Source: Cohnella zeiphila (GTDB taxonomy: Bacteria > Bacillota > Bacilli > Paenibacillales > Paenibacillaceae). From it: DNA of 64,000 nucleotides. This document shows positions 56,243 through 64,000 of this stretch, piece after piece (the first letter of the stretch is position 1; each line of letters begins with the position of its first letter). The translations under genes were made by a program, and so were the position numbers. The notes under the pieces are model-generated. The model was not told where the DNA came from, searched no databases, and saw nothing but the letters and a program-made list of their open reading frames with translations. The stretch is taken from the NCBI RefSeq assembly GCF_014212055.1, contig NZ_JACJVO010000027.1:62001-126000 (forward strand), read 5' to 3'.

Positions 56243-57418
56243 TTATTGAAAATCGAAAATTTGAGTCACTGGCAAACTGTCGCCGCCTTGCGTCGTAACG
56301 CCGAGCCTCGTGCCGGAAGGATTCCAACTGAGCGGATATTGCGGAAAAGCGCCCGGTCCGACGGGAGACACTTTGCCCGTCGCCGTGTCCAGCACATACA
56401 CGCCGTTCATTCCGGCTTTATCCTCGGCATAGACGGCAAAGGCCAGCTTCGAGCCGTCCGGAGACCAGTCGAAGTAAGGAATGAGATCTCCTTTGCCGAG
56501 CAGAGTGCCTTGCGCGGATCCGTTCGCATCGTACATCAACAGTTTGATTCCCGGCGCAGCTTTGGCGTAAGCCGTCAATACGGCGATCCGGTCTCCTGCG
56601 GGAGACACGGAGAATTGGCTTACGCTCCGTACAAGCTCGCTTGGGCGGTCGTGCTCCGGATCGAACGTTTTGAGAGTTTGATTCCGGTCCGTGTAATAAA
56701 TTCGCCCCCCGCTCGCCGCGAATTGCGGGAACGGCTCCGTCTCCGAGTCCGGATCTTCGAGCTTGAGACTCGTCACGGTCCCGTCCGCGGAGATGGTCAG
56801 AACGTCTCCCCGCCCCTCCATGGATCCCGCCGCCAGCACGTAGGTGTCGTTGTTCAGCCAGCCGCCCGACTCCAGATAATTGGAGATTTTCAGCTCGACG
56901 CTTTGTCCCGTGCCGGCGTTCTTCATGAAATTCCGCGCCGTATATTTGTTTTCCCACTGTTGAACGAAGATGAAACGCCCATCCGGTGACGCTTCCTCCT
57001 TCGTGGTTGCGCCCGGTTTCCCCGGATCCGCCTGCGGCTTCGAATCCCGTTGTTCTTCGGTGATCAGATCGACGGTCGACTCGGTATACGAGAGCTGCGG
57101 TTCTTCCGTGGAGGTTGCAGGTTTGAGAAGCTTCGTGGTGACGATTCTCGCCTCGTTGTCCGACAGCCACGCCTCGATGTTGGCTCCTTCCAGCCGATGA
57201 ATGCGCACGACCGACAATTCTTCTCCGCGCTGCCGGCCGTCATCCTTCACGACGGTCAATCTTCTCTCGCCCCCGCCCGTCTTCGTTCCCAAGGTCGCGC
57301 CGCTTCCCGCTTGTCCGTTCTCCGGACGATCCTGACTCGGCTGGCAAGCCGCCAGGCCGGTCGCAAGCGTCAGAGCGCACCCGAGAATGACGAATCTGTC
57401 TCCTTTGAATAGCCGCAT
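56243..57418 (-). CDS. Lipoprotein with TolB/WD40-like propeller
   Basis: 391 residues. The start at 57418 follows GGGAGG by seven bases; lipobox LAAC marks a lipoprotein. The mature part contains blade-like repeats (PDGRFIFVQQWENKYTARNF, SVSPAGDRIAVLTAYAKAAP, FDWSPDGSKLAFAVYAEDKA, SWNPSGTRLGVTTQGG), a beta-propeller pattern. Such proteins often sense or scaffold at the outer membrane face. It is 26 bases after the stalk protein on the mRNA map and lies downstream of the histidine kinase, so all four genes may share transcripts. Confidence 0.78.
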   Translation of the reverse strand: MRLFKGDRFVILGCALTLATGLAACQPSQDRPENGQAGSGATLGTKTGGGERRLTVVKDDGRQRGEELSVVRIHRLEGANIEAWLSDNEARIVTTKLLKPATSTEEPQLSYTESTVDLITEEQRDSKPQADPGKPGATTKEEASPDGRFIFVQQWENKYTARNFMKNAGTGQSVELKISNYLESGGWLNNDTYVLAAGSMEGRGDVLTISADGTVTSLKLEDPDSETEPFPQFAASGGRIYYTDRNQTLKTFDPEHDRPSELVRSVSQFSVSPAGDRIAVLTAYAKAAPGIKLLMYDANGSAQGTLLGKGDLIPYFDWSPDGSKLAFAVYAEDKAGMNGVYVLDTATGKVSPVGPGAFPQYPLSWNPSGTRLGVTTQGGDSLPVTQIFDFQ

Positions 57419-57567
57419 CTTCGAACCTCCCGAGTTCTTGCCGACAGGGAGCTTCCGCCGCGAACGCGTACGCCGCCGCCGTCTTCCGCGTCCCTGTCGA
57501 GAATCAGTATAAAGCCGGATCTTCTCGATCCGATTTCGGACTTGTAACGAACTTGTAAACAATCTTT

Positions 57568-59064
57568 TCAAGAATCCGCAGGGTCCGGAACCGTCGGCAG
57601 GTCGATGACGAACCTCGTGCCGTTCGGGCCGGATTCGGCCAGGCGGACCGTGCCGCCTTGTTTCTCGGCCAGGCTGCGCACGAGCGCCAGCCCAAGACCG
57701 GTCCCGCCGGCCGATCGGGATCGGTCGTTGCTGACCGTGTAGAACGGATCGAAGATCCGGCTTTGCGCCTCCGGGGGAATGCCGATTCCGGTATCCGCCA
57801 CTTCGATTTTCATGCGTACGGCTCCTTCGCCGTTCGTCTCCGTCCGATTGGAGAGGCGAACCGTTCCGCCTTCCCGGTTATATTTGACGGCATTGTCGAG
57901 CAGATTCAGCAACATATGCATCAAGTTGTCCGGATCGGCCCAGACCTTTCCTTCCTCGAATCGGGTCTCCAGCAAGATCTGGCTGCTCTCTGCCTTGACC
58001 CGGATCCGGTTCGCCGCCTCCCGAAGCAGGGGCTCGATCCGAACCGTCTCCGCCCGCGTCTGAAAATCGTAAATGTCCAAAGAGGCAAGCTGCAGCGTTT
58101 TCTCCACCAATCCGTAAAGACGCACGGCTTCCTGCCGGATCTGCGCCCGGGCTTTATCCAGCAGCTCCGGATCGTCGCCGTACATCTCCAGCAGATCCGC
58201 ATACGCCAGAATGGAAGTGAGCGGCGTCTTCAGCTCGTGGCTGATATTGCCGATGAACTGCTTCTGCTGCTGCTCCAGTTCCCGCAAGCGGGAGACGGCG
58301 GACTCCAGCTTTTGCTTTTCTTCGGTGAGCAGTTCGACCGAGGAGGCAATGTTCTCGCTCATTTCGTGAATGCCTTCCGCCAGCTCCCCGAGCTCATCGT
58401 TGCGGCGTACGGGCGGCGCGGACAGATAACGGCCCAGACCGATCTCGCGGGCGGCGCGGCCCAGCTTGCCGATAACGAGCACCTGCCGCCAAACGTACAA
58501 ATAACCGACGAGGAAGCCCGCAGCGAGCACGGCGGCCCCCGTCGCGAGAAACAGGTTCCGGATGCGTGCGTAAAAGGCGTGCTGTTCGGCGATGGAAGCG
58601 TGGAATTGGACCGTTCCCAGAAATCGGTCGGCATCATATAGAGGGGCCAAGTACAGCAGCGAATCTCCCTCCGTGATATAAGCCGACTGCCCTTTGGCCG
58701 TATAAGCGAGCGCGTCGCTGACATTCGTCAGAGGCTGAAAGGGAAGGGAGGTGCCGGCGAACGCGCCGTCCGCGTTATACAGCGTAACCGGCATTCCGCT
58801 TTGCTCTCCCAAGTCCACCGCCAGCTTCTGCCCGCTCTCGTCCATAAAAGCGCCGGGAGCGATCCGGTCTCCGGTCAAGTAAGCTTCTCTTACCCGCAGA
58901 TTCGCCGCGTCCGCCTGATGGGCGAACGTCTGCTCCAACCGGGAACGCTGATCCTCGCGAATGCCCACCAGCACCAACGAGCTCAGCAAAATAAGCACGG
59001 AAGCGAGGAGAAGCGCCAGCAGCAGGGCGAGCTTCCCCTTCAAGCCGATGCGTCTGCGCCGCAT
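57568..59064 (-). CDS. Sensor histidine kinase (OmpR-system)
   Basis: 498 residues. Membrane helices near residues 12-34 and 168-190 flank an extracellular sensor; a HAMP segment follows. H box IGNISHELKTPLTSILAYAD with H276, N box LLNLLDNAVKYN, G boxes DTGIGIP and GGTGLGLALV are intact. Its ATG overlaps the regulator stop by one base (TGATG), so the pair is coupled. The signal is unknown; the lipoprotein and stalk protein downstream are plausible targets or partners. Confidence 0.93.
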   Translation of the reverse strand: MRRRRIGLKGKLALLLALLLASVLILLSSLVLVGIREDQRSRLEQTFAHQADAANLRVREAYLTGDRIAPGAFMDESGQKLAVDLGEQSGMPVTLYNADGAFAGTSLPFQPLTNVSDALAYTAKGQSAYITEGDSLLYLAPLYDADRFLGTVQFHASIAEQHAFYARIRNLFLATGAAVLAAGFLVGYLYVWRQVLVIGKLGRAAREIGLGRYLSAPPVRRNDELGELAEGIHEMSENIASSVELLTEEKQKLESAVSRLRELEQQQKQFIGNISHELKTPLTSILAYADLLEMYGDDPELLDKARAQIRQEAVRLYGLVEKTLQLASLDIYDFQTRAETVRIEPLLREAANRIRVKAESSQILLETRFEEGKVWADPDNLMHMLLNLLDNAVKYNREGGTVRLSNRTETNGEGAVRMKIEVADTGIGIPPEAQSRIFDPFYTVSNDRSRSAGGTGLGLALVRSLAEKQGGTVRLAESGPNGTRFVIDLPTVPDPADS

Positions 59065-59753
59065 CAGAGCGACCTCACGCTTTTGTAGCCGATGCCGTAG
59101 ACGGTTTGGATCAGCCCTTGCCAGGAGCCGAGCTTTTTGCGCAATCGTTGAATATGAATGTCCACCGTACGAGTGCCGCCCGCGAAATCCATGTCCCATA
59201 CTTGGTCCAGCAGCGCTTCGCGGGAAAATACCCGCTCCGGATGGCGGGCCAGCAGCAACAGCAGCTCGAACTCCTTGGGCGTAAGCTCGATAGGCCGATC
59301 TTCCAGACGCGCGGTGCGGCTGTACGGCTCGATCGCGAGCTCGCCGAGCCGCACGGTCTCCGCATCGGAAGCGGAATTCGCCGCGGGATCCGGCGCCCGC
59401 CTTCTGGCGAGCGCCTTCACCCGGGCGATCAGTTCCCGCATGTCGAACGGCTTCGTCATGTAATCGTCCGCACCGAGCTCCAGTCCCAGCACTTTGTCGA
59501 CGATGTCGTTCTTCACCGTAAGCAATAAAACGGCCGGACGATCCTGTCCCTCCAGCCGGCGGCATACCTCGTATCCGTTTAACCGCGGCAGCATGACGTC
59601 GAGGACCATGACGTCGGGCTTGAACGTCTTGACCCGATCAAGCGCCTCCTGCCCGTCTCCCGCCGTCTCCACGGCGAATCCTTCCCTTCGAAGCGCGTAA
59701 GCCACGGCGCCGGCAATGCTGGCCTCGTCGTCCACCGCCAATACTTTGATCAC
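59064..59753 (-). CDS. OmpR-family response regulator
   Basis: 229 residues. Receiver with D8/D9, phospho-acceptor D52 (VLDVMLP), TVKNDIVDK and K of YMTKPF; the C-terminal winged helix has LTPKEFELLLLLARHPERVF and RTVDIHIQRLRKKL. The start is GTG 59753 behind AAGGGGGA. It forms a two-gene operon with the overlapping kinase. Confidence 0.95.
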   Translation of the reverse strand: MIKVLAVDDEASIAGAVAYALRREGFAVETAGDGQEALDRVKTFKPDVMVLDVMLPRLNGYEVCRRLEGQDRPAVLLLTVKNDIVDKVLGLELGADDYMTKPFDMRELIARVKALARRRAPDPAANSASDAETVRLGELAIEPYSRTARLEDRPIELTPKEFELLLLLARHPERVFSREALLDQVWDMDFAGGTRTVDIHIQRLRKKLGSWQGLIQTVYGIGYKSVRSL

Positions 59754-59958
59754 GCGCGTTCCCCCTTCATGATGAGTATGATGGTTCGTTCCTTTCCTTA
59801 TCCCGTTACCCGGCTCTTATTGTATCAGAAAGGGCCGGCGATCTCAGGCGGAATCGATGCGTTCCGATAACCGGACGGGATTCATCGAATGGATATGTTA
59901 GAATAAATGGGACAAACGCGACAAGTTCCCGACGAAGAGGGCGAGGAGGAGAAACGGC

Positions 59959-60918
59959 ATGAGCTTGAACGACCGGCCTCTGAGGCTTGGCGTGCTTGAT
60001 TTGGTCCCCGTTCTGGAGGAGCGGGACGACGCGGCCGCGCTCGAACAAGCGGCAACGTTGGCCCGCACGGCGGAACGGCTTGGCTTTTCCAGGTACTGGG
60101 TTGCCGAGCATCACGCCATGCCGAATTTGGCATGTCCCGCGCCGGAGGTGCTGCTGGCGCACGTCGGAGCGAGGACGGAGCGGATTCGCATCGGCTCGGG
60201 AGCGCTGCTGCTGCCGCATTACGAGCCGCTGAAGGTCGCGGAATCGTTCCGGCTGCTGGCCGCTCTCTATCCGGGGCGGGTCGATCTCGGTCTGGGACGG
60301 GCGCCGGGCGGAGACGCGCACGCGAGCATGGCGCTCAGCGGAAACTACCTGGAAAACGTAAGGCGGTATCCGGACAAGCTGAGAGCGGTGGCGGAGCTTC
60401 TTCAGGACCGTTACGCCTTTGAGGGCGAGTCCGTCGTCGCGCGTCCGAGGCCTGCCGTTCCGCCGGAGCTTTGGCTGCTCGGAACGAACCGGAAGAGCGC
60501 CGAATTCGCGGCTCGGTTCGGCACGGGCTATGCGTTCGGCCAATTCATGAGCGACGCGGACGGGGAAGAGACGCTGAAGGCTTATCGCGACGCGTTCGTT
60601 TCTTCGGCGTTCGGCTCGGTGCCGCGGGCGATCGTCGCAATCGGCGTTCTCTGCGCCGAAACGGAGGAAGAGGCGCAGAGGCTCGCGACGGACAGCGGGA
60701 TGTTGTTTCGCGGTGAGACGACGTTATCGGGGAAGGAAGCGGCGCCGATTTCAGGGGACCGGCTTCTCGTCGGCACGCCGGAGAAGGTTCGCGGACGGCT
60801 GGAGCAATTGTCTCGCCGCTTCGGCGTCGACGAGTTTCTGATCGTCACGATGGGGCCGGATTACGATCGGCGTCTTCGCTCGTTCGAGCAGTTGGTCCGC
60901 GCTTGGGATGCGGTCTGA
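59959..60918 (+). CDS. LLM-class flavin-dependent oxidoreductase (luciferase-like)
   Basis: 319 residues, bacterial-luciferase-like TIM barrel: FSRYWVAEHHAMPNLACPAP, RIRIGSGALLLPHYEPLKVA, GRVDLGLGRAPGGD and PELWLLGTNRKSAEFAARFG. It belongs to the single-chain YwcH/YhbW type that uses reduced FMN. The substrate is unknown. It ends in a strong bidirectional terminator facing the MFS gene. Confidence 0.92.
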   Translation: MSLNDRPLRLGVLDLVPVLEERDDAAALEQAATLARTAERLGFSRYWVAEHHAMPNLACPAPEVLLAHVGARTERIRIGSGALLLPHYEPLKVAESFRLLAALYPGRVDLGLGRAPGGDAHASMALSGNYLENVRRYPDKLRAVAELLQDRYAFEGESVVARPRPAVPPELWLLGTNRKSAEFAARFGTGYAFGQFMSDADGEETLKAYRDAFVSSAFGSVPRAIVAIGVLCAETEEEAQRLATDSGMLFRGETTLSGKEAAPISGDRLLVGTPEKVRGRLEQLSRRFGVDEFLIVTMGPDYDRRLRSFEQLVRAWDAV

Positions 60919-60971
60919 TAATGAGATCCGGGCGAAGCCCGACAGGTTCGCGATGAAGCGTATTCGGGCTT

Positions 60972-61017
60972 CAAGCAAAACAGGCCAGCCGGTATGTCCG
61001 GCTGACCTGTTTTGCTT
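60972..61017. terminator. Bidirectional terminator
   Basis: Stem CAAGCAAAACAGG/CCTGTTTTGCTTG with an inner stem CAGCCGG/CCGGCTG lies between converging genes; A and T tracts sit within the outer stem. Confidence 0.85.
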
Positions 61018-61080
61018 GGGCGGCCCGGCGTCTTGCGGGCCGCGCAAGGGATCGTTCCGGCCTTGGCTCGGGAGCGTCCG

Positions 61081-62280
61081 TTAGGCCGGATATTCCGCTT
61101 CCGTCTCCATCGCCGGACATGTCGCTGCCGCCTTGCGGGTCCGGTTCGCGTAGAACGAGTAGGCGGCGGCCAACCCGGCTGCGGCCACGCCGGCGGCGCC
61201 GATCCAGCTGACGGCGTGAAGGGACGCGCCTTTGACGACGAGCCCGCCGATGCCGGCGCCGGCCGCCATGCCGAATTGCAGCATGGAGGTATTCAGGCTT
61301 AGCATGACGCTCGAAGATTCGGGAGCGAGCGAGATGAGGTAAAACTGCTGAGTCGGGCCGGAAGACCAGGCGGCGAACGCCCATACCATCAGCAGCGGGA
61401 ACGCGACGGCGGGTCCGGCGGCCACGGACAGCAGCGCCAGAGCCAGCGCGTGAATCCCCATGCCGCCGAGCAGCGTGCGAGGCACGCCCCACCGGTCGGT
61501 CAGGAAGCCTCCCAGCTTGGAGCCGATCAAGGAGGCGATGCCGAAGGCGAACAGCCCGGCGCTTACTTCGCTCTCTCCCATCCCGGTCACATCGAGCAAG
61601 AATGGAGTGACGTAAGTGTAAAGCACGGAGTAACCGAGAATCCAAAAGAAGGTGACGCCGAGCGCAACCGCGATTTTGGGCTGTTTGAGCAGCGCAAGCT
61701 GCCGTTTCATCGGCACGGGCGCTTCGCCTTCCGAGGATGGGATCGCGCGGGCTACGGCGAACATCGCGACCAGGCTGAGCAGGCCGATGCCCCAGAACAA
61801 CGTCTTCCAGTCGTAGGCGGCGGCGATGACGCGTCCGATCGGAACGCCGATGATGAGCGCCGAGCTGGAGCCGGTAATGACGGTCGCGATCGCTCCGGCC
61901 TGCCGGCCCGCCGGCGCAAGCTTCGAAGCGACGGTGAGCGCCGTGACGAAAAAGACGCCGGTGCCGATGGCCAGAATGGCTCGGGACATGACCAGGAAGC
62001 CGAAGCCCGGGAGGAACAGCGTCGTGGCGCTGCCCAAGGCGAATATGCCGAGCGACAGCATCAGCAGCTTGCGGCGGTCCATCTTCGCCGTCGCCAGCAT
62101 CGCGATCGGAGTGCCGATCGCGTAAGCGAGCGAGAAGACGGTGATCAGCTGTCCGGCGGCCGCCACCGATACGCCGGCGGATTCGGCCACTTTGTCCAGG
62201 ATGCCCGCGATAACGAATTCCGAAGTGGCGACCATGAAGCTGACGACGGCCAGCAAATAAATTTTCAAGGTATGGCTCAT
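61081..62280 (-). CDS. MFS transporter, AraJ-like (drug or sugar efflux)
   Basis: 399 residues, twelve membrane helices. Typical stretches are FMVATSEFVIAGILDKVAES, TVFSLAYAIGTPIAMLATAK, MDRRKLLMLSLG and GSSSALIIGVPIGRVIA. It is an efflux-type MFS carrier (AraJ/CmlA relatives). The ribosome site is weak (AGAGG at 13 bases). It lies 70 bases after an ArsR-family regulator gene on the same strand, and the gap carries a copy of that regulator's probable operator. Confidence 0.9.
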   Translation of the reverse strand: MSHTLKIYLLAVVSFMVATSEFVIAGILDKVAESAGVSVAAAGQLITVFSLAYAIGTPIAMLATAKMDRRKLLMLSLGIFALGSATTLFLPGFGFLVMSRAILAIGTGVFFVTALTVASKLAPAGRQAGAIATVITGSSSALIIGVPIGRVIAAAYDWKTLFWGIGLLSLVAMFAVARAIPSSEGEAPVPMKRQLALLKQPKIAVALGVTFFWILGYSVLYTYVTPFLLDVTGMGESEVSAGLFAFGIASLIGSKLGGFLTDRWGVPRTLLGGMGIHALALALLSVAAGPAVAFPLLMVWAFAAWSSGPTQQFYLISLAPESSSVMLSLNTSMLQFGMAAGAGIGGLVVKGASLHAVSWIGAAGVAAAGLAAAYSFYANRTRKAAATCPAMETEAEYPA

Positions 62281-62314
62281 GCGTGAGAAAGCCCCTCTCC
62301 TGTATAAATTCAAT

Positions 62315-62334
62315 ATTTCTAGAATCATAGAAAT
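62315..62334. promoter_or_regulatory. ArsR-type operator, copy 1
   Basis: ATTTCTAGAATCATAGAAAT has perfect 7-bp arms (ATTTCTA/TAGAAAT) around a 6-base centre. It lies between the ArsR and MFS genes, so the MFS gene may have its own regulated promoter. Confidence 0.72.
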
Positions 62335-62350
62335 AAAAAGCGCAAAAAAG

Positions 62351-62632
62351 CTATTTCAGGAGTTCGGGAGCGAACCGTTCCGCCATTTCGCGATTCAGGC
62401 GATAGTAAATATAAGTGCCGTCCTTGTCGGAGTCGAGAAGTCCGCAATCCGCCAGCTGCTTCAGATGATGGGACAGCGTCGATACCGGCACGGATCCGAG
62501 CTTGCAGCCGATGTCGCCGCAGCACATATTCGACGAATCCGCGAGCAGCAGCGCGATCTGGAAGCGGGTCGGTTCCCCGAGCGCCTTGTAAATTTTGACG
62601 GCTTGCTTGATCTCTTCGTCGCTGCGGTTCAT
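62351..62632 (-). CDS. ArsR-family transcriptional regulator
   Basis: 93 residues, winged helix: KIYKALGEPTRFQIALLLAD, VPVSTLSHHLKQLADCGLLD and DGTYIYYRLN. A CCGDIGC cluster precedes the recognition helix and might bind metal or sense thiols. It lies directly upstream of the MFS efflux gene, and a near-identical inverted repeat occurs before each of the two genes. Confidence 0.93.
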   Translation of the reverse strand: MNRSDEEIKQAVKIYKALGEPTRFQIALLLADSSNMCCGDIGCKLGSVPVSTLSHHLKQLADCGLLDSDKDGTYIYYRLNREMAERFAPELLK

Positions 62633-62660
62633 GTTCGCTCACCTCCGTTTTCGCTTTTAT

Positions 62661-62680
62661 ATTTCTAAGATCATGGAAGT
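62661..62680. promoter_or_regulatory. ArsR-type operator, copy 2
   Basis: ATTTCTAAGATCATGGAAGT matches copy 1 at 16 of 20 positions, including the left arm and the ATCAT centre. It lies 29 bases before the ArsR start, where autoregulation is expected. Confidence 0.68.
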
Positions 62681-62900
62681 ACATTAGCACATATCCGTGC
62701 GTCTGTAAACCTGCTTCTCTCGATAATGTCGAAATAAATTCTTTCTTCGCTCCCGGCCCCGAAACCCGGTGCCGACTGCAAAGGATTGATTCCCTGTCTC
62801 CATTCGAATGTCGTAACTATTGCCGCGCATCCCCGTCTAATAACTGGAAGCCGCAGCCTTTTACAAAAAAACTTGCGGCAGACAGAGGAGGAAATCGGGA

Positions 62901-64000
62901 ATGTCGAAAAGAACCGGGAGAAGCACAAGCGCACTAGTGCTGGCAGGCATGCTGTTGCTGCCGCTTTGTGCGGGCATCCATGCCGGCAGCGCATCCGCCG
63001 CGTCGGCCGAGCCCGTGTATGCGGCAGGCGATATCCAAGAGGTACATATGTCGCAAGCCGACCTTTCTTTCATGCCGTATTACCAGGAGAGACCGGCAGA
63101 CCGAAAGGCGCTCGCCGAAGTCGCAGATTTGCTGAACCGCGTAACCGCCAAGGGCAAGGAGATTCAAGCGCCGGCCGAATCCGGAGAGGACCTGTTTTTC
63201 CGCTATGATATGACCGTCTCTTTGCAGGACGGAAGCAGCGTTGTCCTGTACATCGCGGGACAGGATACGCTGGCTTATGTCCGGGAAGGCAGCCCGCTCA
63301 TCGCCTTGAAGGACGCGGACGCCTATTCGGATTTTCTGAGTTTGGAGGTCAACCCGGAACGGGGCAAGCTCGACAAGAGCTCCGTACGGATTGGGGAACC
63401 GGTGCGGCTGTCGGGCAGCGATGCCGATTCGGAGCAAGGCAGCTTCCATCTTTTCGTGGATACCGGGAATACAACGTGGGACGTCCCCTCGGAAAGCGGA
63501 ATTCATTTTCCGAGCAAAACGGCCATCCTCGTCGGCCAAGGAGAGTACCGGTTCGGCCGTTACGATCAATCGTTCGTGATTCCGGCGGTCGGCCGGACTT
63601 GGGACGGCAAGACGGTGCCGATCCCTACGGGCAAGGTCACTCTGATCTCGGACTTCGGTTGGCTGCAAACGTCGCATGCCCTGGAGATCAAGCCGGCTTC
63701 CCCGATACTGCTCGCGGTAAACGGCATTCCGGCGGCGGATGAGAAGGCGCAGCCGATCGCGGTCAACGGAAGAACGATGGTTCCCTTGCGCGCCGCCGCG
63801 AATCTGCTCGGACAGAAGGTGGAGTGGGACGCGCAAGGCCGCAACGTGCTAATTCGTACGGCGGCTTCCCAAGCGTCGGCTGCCGGTTCCGGGCAGGCGG
63901 GGATCTGGATCGATGGCGCAGAGGCGAACTCCGACGTGCCGCCGTTTATCCGCAGCGGCGTGACGTACGTGCCGATCCGGCTGCTGGCGGACGCATTCCG
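62901..64000 (+). CDS. Secreted copper-amine-oxidase-like stalk protein, 3' end outside window
   Basis: The frame is open from ATG 62901 to the window edge (366 codons). GAGGAG precedes the ATG. A signal peptide is clear (MSKRTGRSTSALVLAGMLLL, cleavage near GSASA). Residues about 40-270 are an unassigned beta-rich region (FFRYDMTVSLQDGSSVVLYI, SFHLFVDTGNTTWDVPSESG). From about 275 two stalk motifs follow: GRTMVPLRAAANLLGQKVEW and GVTYVPIRLLADAF. Such repeats anchor surface proteins in Paenibacillaceae. Whatever follows the second stalk is not visible. Confidence 0.82.
   Translation, partial: MSKRTGRSTSALVLAGMLLLPLCAGIHAGSASAASAEPVYAAGDIQEVHMSQADLSFMPYYQERPADRKALAEVADLLNRVTAKGKEIQAPAESGEDLFFRYDMTVSLQDGSSVVLYIAGQDTLAYVREGSPLIALKDADAYSDFLSLEVNPERGKLDKSSVRIGEPVRLSGSDADSEQGSFHLFVDTGNTTWDVPSESGIHFPSKTAILVGQGEYRFGRYDQSFVIPAVGRTWDGKTVPIPTGKVTLISDFGWLQTSHALEIKPASPILLAVNGIPAADEKAQPIAVNGRTMVPLRAAANLLGQKVEWDAQGRNVLIRTAASQASAAGSGQAGIWIDGAEANSDVPPFIRSGVTYVPIRLLADAF

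Noticed and set aside
57568-59565. One long minus-strand protein joining regulator and kinase
   Set aside because: The upstream part is the response regulator read in a wrong frame; the kinase has its own ATG at 59064 with a ribosome site and membrane helix.

Overview
The window looks like chromosomal DNA of an endospore-forming, high-GC member of the Paenibacillaceae (Cohnella- or Paenibacillus-like). This is inferred from gene content: a complete cotJABC spore-coat operon, the sporulation protein YhbH, a Firmicutes-type sufCDSUB operon with sufU, a YesM/YesN two-component pair beside LplB/YtcP-type sugar permeases, secreted proteins with copper-amine-oxidase-like stalk domains, and many TTG/GTG starts behind strong AGGAGG sites. 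No rRNA, tRNA, CRISPR array, insertion sequence or phage module is visible.

Layout. 1-12.2 kb is carbohydrate acquisition: the 3' end of one secreted beta-trefoil protein, a second trefoil protein with a DUF5010-like core, a YesN/YesM regulator pair with a cre-like site, two permeases, a solute-binding lipoprotein, a TIM-barrel isomerase-like protein and a ThuA-like protein. After an aldo/keto reductase, 13.5-22.5 kb is a C2/C3 acid module: a tartronate-semialdehyde-reductase-like enzyme fused to a YciI domain, an FAH-family enzyme and malic enzyme on the minus strand, an IclR regulator, malate synthase G, and an LrgA/LrgB-type pair. Two copies of the same perfect palindrome lie before the FAH/malic-enzyme operon and before malate synthase. 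Together these suggest glyoxylate + acetyl-CoA -> malate -> pyruvate under IclR control.

Decayed genes cluster around that module: a lipoprotein leader joined to GH29 fucosidase fragments, a frameshifted MFS remnant, a three-part mosaic (2-hydroxyacid dehydrogenase tail, sensor N-terminus, enolase-superfamily C-terminus), and a frameshifted minus-strand gene in an AT-richer stretch (about 23.2-24.85 kb) with small orphan genes. 24.9-35.3 kb is mostly core genes: yhbH, an RpiR regulator, DUF423, a PAS-GGDEF-EAL protein, a YunC-like protein, mtnA/mtnK, a GntR regulator, a PEBP protein and a DUF1802 protein. 35.4-40.7 kb is suf, followed by an L,D-transpeptidase, an NlpC/P60 lipoprotein, two HD-GYP proteins, a MoaD-MoaE fusion, moaA, a YunD-type phosphoesterase and uppP. 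50-55 kb holds yfkAB, a CorC/HlyC-type protein, an AI-2E-family permease and cotJABC. 55-64 kb holds a stalk-domain protein with an internal 402-bp duplication, a propeller-like lipoprotein, an OmpR/histidine-kinase pair, an LLM oxidoreductase, an ArsR-MFS operon with two matching operators, and a stalk-domain protein cut by the window end.

All family calls come from reading motifs and protein sequence by eye. No database search was run.
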